Shown here: positions 1 through 5,766 of the stretch, one piece after another
Layout: every line of letters begins with the position of its first letter
How positions within the stretch are numbered: the stretch's first letter is position 1
Notes under the pieces: model-generated
Told to the model about the DNA's origin: nothing
What the model saw: only the letters and a program-made list of their open reading frames with translations
Database searches by the model: none
Made by a program: the position numbers and the translations under genes
Assembly (NCBI GenBank): GCA_002788865.1
Contig: PFSC01000043.1
Coordinates: forward strand, 1-7,995
Reading direction: 5' to 3'
DNA length: 7,995 nt
From: Candidatus Roizmanbacteria bacterium CG_4_9_14_0_2_um_filter_39_13
GTDB lineage: Bacteria > Patescibacteriota > Microgenomatia > UBA1406 > GWC2-37-13

Positions 1-579
1 TATGCCAATCACCAAGAAGAGTTAATTGTCATTACCGATGGAGGATATGCTCCATTTCCCGCTCTTGACGCATTCGCCGTCTTTCCGAGAGATCCTTTTT
101 TATTGACCAATACCAAGTTGACGATTGACCTCATCAGGACTTTTCGAAAATCAGGAAAACTGAAAAACCCTATTGTCGGTAGCACATTCTCGCAAGATGA
201 TTTTTTTTCTTCCCCGGTATTCATCTCCAATAAAAGTATTTTTAGAAATGTTCAGGAAAAAAGCTGGGAAGCAATAGAAGACCTAGGCATTGATTCGTGT
301 TTTTCTCAAATAGCTTGGGATGATCCAAAAGTTCTCAGCTGGCGAAAATCCAATATGCAAAAGTTTATTTTTGAAGCAGTCAAGCAGAAAAATGTTGTAA
401 TAGAGTTTGGTGATGCAATCCGATTTATTGATGGGATTTATGAACTTTTTGATCGGATGCGCCAGATGATGAAAGATAAGAACTTCCGGCAGATGATCCT
501 CCATGGGAATATTGTCGTTTTCAATACATTGGTTGATCACAATCGGAAGCCTCGATATATTGTGCAGTTTGTGGTCTAA
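1..579 (+). CDS. 3' end of an unrecognised protein (partial)
   Basis: The reading frame is open from the first base of the window to the TAA at 577-579, giving 192 residues of a protein whose N terminus lies upstream. A TTG at 103 could act as a start, but the frame continues upstream without a stop through a plausible stretch (ITDGGYAPFPALDAF), so the true start is probably outside the window. I do not recognise the family. The visible part is soluble and mixed alpha/beta, with no membrane segment and no Cys pairs or obvious catalytic motif. A charged helix (DRMRQMMKDKNFRQM) precedes a short beta-rich end (RYIVQFVV). No terminator hairpin with a T-run is visible in the 86 bases before the convergent gene. 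Function unknown; the coding call rests on length and composition. Confidence 0.7.
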   Translation, partial: YANHQEELIVITDGGYAPFPALDAFAVFPRDPFLLTNTKLTIDLIRTFRKSGKLKNPIVGSTFSQDDFFSSPVFISNKSIFRNVQEKSWEAIEDLGIDSCFSQIAWDDPKVLSWRKSNMQKFIFEAVKQKNVVIEFGDAIRFIDGIYELFDRMRQMMKDKNFRQMILHGNIVVFNTLVDHNRKPRYIVQFVV

Positions 580-665
580 ATACTAGAACAAATCAACTAC
601 ATGGGTTTGCCAAATGAGCTCGTCAGTTATTTGATTTTAGCGAGAAGTGTTATTTTTTCGATTCT

Positions 666-1091
666 TTATGACTTTTGACTCTCTACAAATTTTTTAAAAT
701 TTTCAAGGATCGCCTGCCAACCTGAGCGCTGTAGCTCATGCGAGTTTTCTGTTTCTGGTTCAAAATCCTCCGTGACTTTGACACCACCTGTAACCTTCTC
801 GAACGTTACTTTAACATAGCGTCCGCCTTCCATGGTGTACTCAAAGGATTCGTGTTGTTTGACCGAGCTGTAAATACCATTGAAGTCAAACTTGGAACTC
901 CCGTTTTTCGCAGCCATGGTGGTGATAAACTTCCCGCCAACTCGTAGATCATTTTCCGCATACGGCGCTTCCCAGCCATCGGATGCAAATGCCCATTTGG
1001 TGATATGTTCGGGCTTGGTAAACGCATCCCAGACATTATCAATTGGGGAGTTTACAACAACACTTACGGTGATTAATTCCTTATTTTTCAT
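666..1091 (-). CDS. AHSA1/SRPBCC-domain protein
   Basis: This 141-residue protein has the START/Bet v1-like fold of the AHSA1 (activator of Hsp90 ATPase homologue) branch of SRPBCC, and its length is normal for the family. Family hallmarks seen: an N-terminal strand then helix (VNSPIDNVWDAFTKPEHITKW, split here at about residues 13-33), the DLRVGGKF turn at 48-55, an alternating beta-sheet body at 68-112, and the long C-terminal helix GWQAILENFKKFVE at 124-137 that closes the hydrophobic cavity. It is a cytosolic single-domain protein. Members bind small hydrophobic ligands or act in stress responses, and the substrate cannot be inferred here. The ATG at 1091 gives the canonical N terminus. 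The sequence before it has no Shine-Dalgarno match. The gene is convergent with the upstream partial gene and has no operon partner. Confidence 0.88.
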   Translation of the reverse strand: MKNKELITVSVVVNSPIDNVWDAFTKPEHITKWAFASDGWEAPYAENDLRVGGKFITTMAAKNGSSKFDFNGIYSSVKQHESFEYTMEGGRYVKVTFEKVTGGVKVTEDFEPETENSHELQRSGWQAILENFKKFVESQKS

Positions 1092-1150
1092 AGGTTTTAG
1101 GGTAAAAAGGACAAAAACGGTTGCTGATTAATCCCACTCCGGGTTTAATT

Positions 1151-1276
1151 CCCCGACGCTTGCGTCGTGATTGTCATTCCTGCGAAGGCAGGAATCCAGT
1201 CTGGATCCCGAATCCCTCCAGAGGCGGGCAGGCAAGTTCGGGATGACACGAGATACCTCGACGCTCTGCGTCGGGG
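1151..1276. repeat. Compound palindromic (REP/MITE-like) element
   Basis: This is a nest of inverted repeats. The outer arms are CCCCGACGCTTGCGTCG (1151-1167) and its near inverse CGACGCTCTGCGTCGGGG (1259-1276); each is itself a small hairpin (CGACGC/GCGTCG). Inside lies a unit bounded by GTCAT (1173-1177) and ATGAC (1243-1247). It contains a perfect 8-bp stem ATTCCTGC-GAAG-GCAGGAAT (1176-1195), a second 8-bp stem ATCCCGAA (1205-1212)/TTCGGGAT (1237-1244), and a small CCTC-CA-GAGG hairpin (1215-1224) in its loop. Such GTCATTCC...GGGATGAC units are typical dispersed bacterial repeats, and a short relative sits at 7484-7511. It carries no convincing gene. It directly abuts the stop codon of the transposase remnant, so it may also end that transcript. 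Confidence 0.8.
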
Positions 1277-1280
1277 TTGA

Positions 1281-2244
1281 TCATTTTTTAAGGTGCAAAT
1301 ACCAAGAGATACATGCAGCTCTGTTCATTTTTCGTAATCCTGAATGTGATGATATTTTTGCCTTCAGATGTTTGAATTCTCCCTCAAGTCCATTGGTGTC
1401 TTTATCAAGGTTTGTGTGGTCAAGATAGAGGAATAAATGATCCTTTGATAGTTTGAGACTGCGATATGCTTTCCTGATATTTTTGTGCGTATACCACCAA
1501 GTTTTATTCCCATCATCTGTTTTCAAATATATTCTTTCTCTGGTTATGTATTCGTACCTTTTGATCCACAGATCAAACCATGTGATCCATATATTCTTTT
1601 CATATTCACTCGTAATATGATTGAGCTCAAGGACAAGATATCTGAGTGATTGTCCCGCTTCTGTTTTAGGTTTCTTTGTCAGTAAGGATTCACAAAGTCT
1701 CTGAGTATGGATAAGGCATCGTTGGTGGGGTATCTCAGGACATATTCTTTGTATTGATCTGACAATACTTCCGTGCCAGTCTGATGTGACCCCTTGAATG
1801 ATATATTCAGCAGATTGTAACCACCTGATACCTGCTTGATACACAAGATCATACTCTCGTTCTGCGTATTGCCAATACAGTATGTCTTTTCCTGCTTTGT
1901 ATACAACAAGACATCCCCAATCCTTAAAGTACGTGGCATCTACTTTCAGATATATTTTTGTATTTTGATTTGGTTTCTTTGGTTTTGGAGATTTTAATAG
2001 ATATGCATAAAATGAACGCTAGAGTGTTTTTACTGATACGCCCGCATACTCTGCAATGATGTGTAGTGGAGTTTGTGTGGTGACCCATATCTTAAAGTAT
2101 TTGAGGTGCCTGTTTCGATGATGTGATATCGTATATGTCTTTTTACATTGATTACATTTCCATCGCTGTTTCCGTTTACGAATACTCCACTTTCTCACAC
2201 TACGTGCCTTGCAATACGTACAGATTTTGAAGCTTTTTTTTCAT
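1281..2244 (-). pseudogene. Decayed IS transposase (IS256/MULE-like DDE)
   Basis: The rebuilt protein has 320 positions: a zinc ribbon (C8-x2-C11, C30-x2-C33), a helix-turn-helix around 60-77 (TPLHIIAEYAGVSVKTL), then a DDE domain with D102 (KVDATYF), D155 (GVTSDWHG), a CxxH insert (HQRCLIHTQR, 173-182) and E287 (TNGLEGEFKHLK), ending in SHSGLRKMNR and WYLHLKK before a TGA. The D-D-CxxH-E order and the TN-LEG ending resemble IS256/MULE-type transposases, IS1249-like in flavour. Two lesions break it. The ATG at 2242-2244 is followed by eight A (2234-2241), where seven would keep frame with the zinc ribbon. A TAG at 2019-2021 replaces position 75, where Gln (CAG) would be a one-step ancestor. 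The intact reading after the amber is 1281-2018. I found no clear terminal inverted repeats or target duplication. Confidence 0.85.
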
Positions 2245-2256
2245 AATAACGGTAGT

Positions 2257-2279
2257 ATAACTCGTATGAAACGAGTTAT
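2257..2279. repeat. 9-bp perfect inverted repeat beside the transposase
   Basis: ATAACTCGT (2257-2265) pairs perfectly with ACGAGTTAT (2271-2279) around the 5-nt loop ATGAA. It lies just upstream of the transposase ATG (2244), on the side facing the next gene. It could be part of the IS end or an operator for the transposase. Neither flank has a T-run typical of an intrinsic terminator, so a terminator is less likely. Confidence 0.55.
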
Positions 2280-2350
2280 TACCTTAATTTAGATTATGAA
2301 GACAGTCTAAACATTAATGAAAAACAACCGATTTTGTCCTTTTAACCGGT

Positions 2351-2378
2351 TTTAGAATTCAATTATAATTGTTATAGT
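2351..2378 (+). promoter_or_regulatory. Promoter of the surface-protein gene (leaderless type)
   Basis: TTTAGA (2351-2356) and TATAGT (2373-2378) are separated by 16 nt, a 4/6 and a 5/6 match to the housekeeping sigma consensus. The -10 ends 6 nt before the ATG at 2385, so transcription should start at or beside the start codon. A TATAAT at 2364-2369 is an alternative -10 that would give a short leader. The palindrome AACCGGTT (2344-2351) overlaps the -35 edge. Confidence 0.55.
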
Positions 2379-2384
2379 ATACAT

Positions 2385-3119
2385 ATGGAAACAAACGAAA
2401 GCATCCAAACTCCTGAAGATCCTTCTCCTCCCGTTTATAGAGAAGCACCTCCTTCAAGCATTCTTAAGTTGAAGTATATCGCAATAGGTACATTAATCTT
2501 GATTTTGGGTTTTGCAGGAGGGATATATTTCAGTCGTAATCTTACAGAGGCTCAAATTCCACAGTGTATAAAAACAACACCTATCCCTTCGCAAACAATA
2601 ACTCCAACAACAATAATTTCTCCACAAGTTATTTCTCCAACGGAAAAGTCAGATGAAATGGTGGGGTGGAAAACATATGTGGGAGCGGGTTTTACTTTCA
2701 AACATCCTTCAACATATTCTGCTCAAAACCTTGCAGATGGGCGAGTGCTTATCAACAACGACATCATGCTGTCTTCAAAAAATTCATCTTATAAAGATTG
2801 TAAAGGAGCTTGTCCTGCCTATGAGAAAATTGAAACTGTACCTTCATCAGATGGAGTCCAAATCACAAAGATGAATGGGTATCAAGGAGGGATTGGAGGA
2901 AATATTCCACAATCGTTTATTGAATATGAAATTCCGACTAATGCAGAAGTCAATACATATAAATACATCACGATCACCCTCTGGGAACTGCCACAAAACA
3001 TCCCATATCCAGACATGGTAAAACAATACCCAGTTGATCGTGTGCCACAAAATATTCCATCAGAAAAAGAGAGAGAGCTCAATCAAATCCTCTCAACATT
3101 TGAGTTTATAAATAAGTAA
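2385..3119 (+). CDS. Single-pass membrane-anchored surface protein, unknown function
   Basis: The protein has 244 residues. A Pro/Glu-rich cytoplasmic start (1-27) leads to one transmembrane helix at about 29-49 (YIAIGTLILILGFAGGIYF), then a Pro/Thr/Ile-rich spacer (57-87) and a globular domain outside the cell (about 94-242). That domain opens with W95-KTYVGAGFTFKHPSTY and closes with ILSTFEFINK. This W...GF-F-hP-Y beginning and ILSTF-F ending recur, as I recall, in many uncharacterised extracytoplasmic proteins of Patescibacteria. Cys139 and Cys143 (C-x3-C), with Cys61 near the membrane, could form a disulfide outside the cell; the DsbA-like gene at 7522-7995 is a possible but unproven oxidant. 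The ATG at 2385 follows a -10 element by 6 nt and there is no Shine-Dalgarno site. Function unknown; anchoring is well supported. Confidence 0.82.
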   Translation: METNESIQTPEDPSPPVYREAPPSSILKLKYIAIGTLILILGFAGGIYFSRNLTEAQIPQCIKTTPIPSQTITPTTIISPQVISPTEKSDEMVGWKTYVGAGFTFKHPSTYSAQNLADGRVLINNDIMLSSKNSSYKDCKGACPAYEKIETVPSSDGVQITKMNGYQGGIGGNIPQSFIEYEIPTNAEVNTYKYITITLWELPQNIPYPDMVKQYPVDRVPQNIPSEKERELNQILSTFEFINK

Positions 3120-3213
3120 TAAGTTGTATGAATAAAAACGTATTACTTGTTTTTGAGATACTGTCAAATATGTTAAAAAGTAACGAAAACCGATAATCTG
3201 GAAGAGTAAAAAT

Positions 3214-3672
3214 ATGAAAATACTCATCTTTACCGAAGGGACTGCACTCAAACCAGGTTCAGTCGAATCTCATAAAACCCATACGTTCAGATCATATATT
3301 CCCAATGGAAATGTAGTTTGGAAACTTCAGAGTTGGAAAGAGCAGGGTGCAGAAATATATTATCTTACTTCACGAGAAACTTCCGAAGAAATTGATGATA
3401 TTCGATTTGTTTTAGAGAAGCACCATTTTCCCCAGATGCAAAATCTTTTGTATCGAAAAGATGGTCAGGAATATAAAGATGTTGTTGAGTCAGTAGTCCC
3501 CGATATCTTCATCGAAGATGATTGCGCAAGTATTGGTGGGGAAGCAGAGATGACCTATCCACATATTAAACCGGAAATACAACCAAAAATCCACTCAATT
3601 GTGGTGAAAGAGTTTGCCAATATTGACTATTTACCAGATGATGTCAATGAACTTCAAATGAGGAGTAATTAA
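3214..3672 (+). CDS. HAD-like fold protein with degenerate motif I
   Basis: This 152-residue soluble protein reads like a small HAD-superfamily domain. A first beta strand MKILIFTEGTAL (1-12) sits where HAD enzymes carry DxDGT; a strand ending YYLTSRE (49-55) matches motif II (Thr/Ser); and PDIFIEDDCASIGG (96-109) matches the acidic motif III/IV loop. In the motif I alignment FTEGT, the nucleophilic Asp would be Phe6 and the second Asp Glu8, so ordinary phosphoaspartate chemistry is unlikely and a binding or altered role is more plausible. The fold call is from motif order and is moderate. GGAAGAG (3200-3206), 7 nt before the ATG, is the only convincing ribosome binding site in the window. 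It lies 94 bp after the surface-protein gene and 77 bp before fic, which has its own promoter. Confidence 0.7.
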   Translation: MKILIFTEGTALKPGSVESHKTHTFRSYIPNGNVVWKLQSWKEQGAEIYYLTSRETSEEIDDIRFVLEKHHFPQMQNLLYRKDGQEYKDVVESVVPDIFIEDDCASIGGEAEMTYPHIKPEIQPKIHSIVVKEFANIDYLPDDVNELQMRSN

Positions 3673-3715
3673 TGCTCGTCATCTCCATTAGATTACAATA
3701 ATGTTTACATTTAGG

Positions 3716-3743
3716 TTGACAATTATGTATAAATTTATATACT
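3716..3743 (+). promoter_or_regulatory. Near-consensus promoter of the Fic gene (leaderless)
   Basis: TTGACA (3716-3721) is a perfect -35, followed after 16 nt by TATACT (3738-3743), a 5/6 match to TATAAT. The -10 ends 6 nt before the ATG at 3750, placing the expected transcription start on the A of the start codon. There is no Shine-Dalgarno site and no room for one. Confidence 0.8.
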
Positions 3744-3749
3744 TAGAGT

Positions 3750-4772
3750 ATGTTTAAACCCAAATATATTCTTTCTCCCCAGATCATCGCTAACTTGACA
3801 ACGATAGAGCGATTATATGGTCAGCTTGAAGGACTTCGCATTCCCAAGAAGCTTGAGCTAAATTTAGAGCGCGATCATCTCATAAAATCTACCTATATTA
3901 GTAATAGCATCGAGGGAAATCCTTTATCTTTTCCCGAAGTCACCAATCTGTTGCTTGGAGGTAGGGTTCCTGCCAATCGAGATGAACGTGAGGTCAAAAA
4001 TTATTTTGAACTTCTCAAATCTCTTGAACAGTATATCGCCCAGCCCATCACTCTTCAAACTGTGACAGAGCTCCATGAGAGATTACTCAAATCCGTCGAT
4101 AATAAAATTGCTGGATCAATTCGTAATACTCGAGTCGTTGTGGGGGGGTACGAAAGTGTAGATGGTATTCCAAAACTTCGTGTTAGACACGAACCGCCGT
4201 TCCATAAGAAGTTTGAGATAGAGCAAGCCTTAGTTGAGTTACTTGAATGGGTTGAGAAAGATACCGACACTTCGACTTTACTTAAAATAGGTATTTTTCA
4301 CCACCACCATGTTTATATTCATCCATTTGTTGATGGCAATGGGCGTACGTGCAGACTTCTGACTGCCCTCATTTTTCTCAAATACAAATACCAAATTAAT
4401 ACATACTTTGTTCTTGACGATTACTATGATCTTGATCGTTTTGCATATTCTGATAAGTTAAGCACCGCAGACAAAGGAGATAAGACAGAATGGCTTACCT
4501 ATTTTTCAGAAGGCGTAAAATATTCACTTCAAAGTGCACTTGCGCGCGTAAAAATAGCTATGCAGAGTGGAAAAGTGGCAGAGCGACCAACTCCAAAAGA
4601 GCAAGAAATTCTCGTTTATTTACAATCACATATCGAAGTCACGTCCCAAGAATTAGTGGTTGAATTTGATATTTCTCGTCAGCAGGCTCACAAGCTCCTT
4701 GCAGGATTAGTTGATAAAGGATTTGTGCAGAAAAAAGGTGATACAAAAGGTAGTTTTTATAAGTTGAGATAA
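3750..4772 (+). CDS. Class II Fic protein (AMP-transferase) with C-terminal winged helix
   Basis: This 340-residue Fic-family enzyme transfers AMP (or a related nucleotide group) from a nucleoside triphosphate to Ser/Thr/Tyr of target proteins. The full catalytic loop HPFVDGNGRTCR is at 191-202, with His191 as base, Asp195 and Asn197 for metal/phosphate binding and Arg199/Arg202. It is preceded by the usual HHHHVYI strand. The N-terminal motif S51-NSI-E55-G56 matches the (S/T)xxxE(G/N) inhibitory helix, so it is self-inhibited and needs no separate antitoxin. Residues about 30-75 form the Fic_N-like region, 100-215 the Fic core, and 280-340 a winged helix-turn-helix (TSQELVVEFDISRQQAHKLL...GFVQKKG), which suggests DNA binding or autoregulation. 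This is the standard layout of bacterial and archaeal class II Fic proteins. The start follows a leaderless-type promoter. The downstream transporter is convergent, 22 bp away. Confidence 0.95.
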   Translation: MFKPKYILSPQIIANLTTIERLYGQLEGLRIPKKLELNLERDHLIKSTYISNSIEGNPLSFPEVTNLLLGGRVPANRDEREVKNYFELLKSLEQYIAQPITLQTVTELHERLLKSVDNKIAGSIRNTRVVVGGYESVDGIPKLRVRHEPPFHKKFEIEQALVELLEWVEKDTDTSTLLKIGIFHHHHVYIHPFVDGNGRTCRLLTALIFLKYKYQINTYFVLDDYYDLDRFAYSDKLSTADKGDKTEWLTYFSEGVKYSLQSALARVKIAMQSGKVAERPTPKEQEILVYLQSHIEVTSQELVVEFDISRQQAHKLLAGLVDKGFVQKKGDTKGSFYKLR

Positions 4773-4794
4773 AGGGTAATGAAACTGCAAGATT

Positions 4795-5693
4795 TTAATC
4801 CTTCCTCTCAACCCAGTTCATCCCAATGACACTGAGGGCAATGATTCCTCCTCCTGCAAGCTCACGAGCGAGCGGAATTTCTTTGTAAAAAAGAACCCCA
4901 AGACGATGGCAAATACACTCTCAAGTGAAAGAATATTGCTTGCAAATATTGCCTCGACTTTTTGGAATCCATAATTGGTGAGAAGCAGATTTGCAATATT
5001 GAAAATACCCGCGCCGATTATCGCAACAACTAATCCGCCAGTCCATCCTCCGAGGGGGAGTCCTTCACCAAAGAATAAAGAAGTGATAAACAGCAGGATA
5101 CTTGCCAAACCGAGCATCAAGGTGGTGATTTCTTTGTTATTAAGAAGTCCTGAGTGCCATTTGCGTGCCACATAGCTGAGCGCAAAAGTGGTGGTCGATA
5201 TGAGTGCGATAAGCTCTCCTTTCCCCCATGAAAAAAGATTGGAGTAGTCAGAAACTGCGATCAGCAGGACGCCCAAAAAAGCCATAATGATGAGTGCAAG
5301 TTTTTTGGCAGTCAGCTTTTCTTTCATGAGAAATATTCCCATGATCGCAACCATGGACAGTGCACCAATGAATGAGACGTTGCTGTACTTGGTGAGAATG
5401 ATCGCTTGGGTAAACAAGGTCACACCAAAAACATAAAACGCAATCACTCGAAAGAAAATTAACCACCACTCTTTTTTACTTATTTTTTTTAGCTTTCGCA
5501 GGTCGATATCATTTCGAAAAAAAATAAAGCTAAGGATAAATGCCGCAAAAATCCGAAGGTACACTTGCTGAAAAAGCTCAAACCCCGTACTGAGATATCT
5601 CGCAAAAAGTCCCATCGAAGCAAAGACGAAGGAAAGTAGGATGAGTGCGAGTACTCCTTTGCGGTACTCGGAAAGTTTTGAGAGAATATCCAT
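4795..5693 (-). CDS. EamA/DMT-family transporter, frameshifted near the 3' end
   Basis: This is a ten-helix drug/metabolite transporter family protein of the inner membrane, built of two EamA repeats (about 12-145 and 158-295). It exports or exchanges small metabolites; the substrate is not predictable. Helices are visible at, for example, 13-33, 44-59, 77-97, 105-123, 130-147, 159-175, 189-207, 218-237 and 248-268, with the family's typical end-of-repeat pattern MKEKLTAKKLALIIMAFLGV. Read literally, the frame stops at 4818 after 291 residues with an atypical tail (TKKFRSLVSLQEEE). Moving to the other frame at the A6 run 4887-4892 gives FFF-YKEIPLARELAGGG, then IIALSVIGMNWVERKD and a TAA at 4795-4797. 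That is exactly the expected last EamA helix and gives 299 residues. The listed span is the frame-corrected gene; a sequencing error is possible. Confidence 0.85.
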
Positions 5694-5704
5694 ATTGTGA
5701 AAAT

Positions 5705-5713
5705 AGTATATCA
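5705..5713 (-). promoter_or_regulatory. Extended -10 promoter of the EamA transporter
   Basis: On the minus strand TGATATACT forms an extended -10 (TGn-TATACT) that ends 11 nt before the ATG at 5693. The transcript would have a leader of only about 4-5 nt. No good -35 is seen at 16-18 nt, which fits extended -10 promoters. It is divergent from the promoter of the rhomboid-like gene in the same 73-bp gap. Confidence 0.55.
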
Positions 5714-5751
5714 GGGAAGTAATGAAAAGAATATACGATACAGCGCATCAG

Positions 5752-5760
5752 TGCTATACT
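5752..5760 (+). promoter_or_regulatory. Extended -10 promoter of the rhomboid-like gene (leaderless)
   Basis: TGCTATACT is an extended -10 (TGn-TATACT) whose hexamer ends 6 nt before the ATG at 5767, the same spacing as for the 2385 and 3750 genes. There is no Shine-Dalgarno site. The -35 region is poor, as is usual when a TGn extension is present. Confidence 0.65.
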
Positions 5761-5766
5761 TGAGCT

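Noticed and set aside
806..1042. Minus-strand and plus-strand frames overlapping the AHSA1 gene
   Set aside because: They are alternative frames of a gene with clear family motifs.
1151..1276. CRISPR array
   Set aside because: The repeats are inverted and nested, without regular direct repeats or spacers.
1171..1428. 85-residue plus-strand frame starting in the repeat
   Set aside because: Its first third is the palindromic repeat translated (FLRRQESSLDPE type) and the rest is antisense to the transposase end.
1679..1939. 86-residue minus-strand reading frame inside the transposase
   Set aside because: It is out of frame with the zinc ribbon, HTH and DDE motifs, which all lie in the frame of 1281-2018.
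2019..2021. Amber recoding (TAG read as an amino acid) in the transposase
   Set aside because: TAG ends the rhomboid-like gene normally and no other gene has an in-frame TAG, so a point mutation is simpler.
3214..4772. HAD-like protein plus Fic as a toxin-antitoxin pair
   Set aside because: The Fic protein carries its own inhibitory helix and its own promoter; the upstream protein shows no antitoxin motif and ends 77 bp before it.
4887..4893. Canonical -1 programmed frameshift heptamer in the transporter
   Set aside because: In the zero frame the site is C-TTT-TTT, which does not fit the X-XXY-YYZ rule, and no downstream hairpin was evident.
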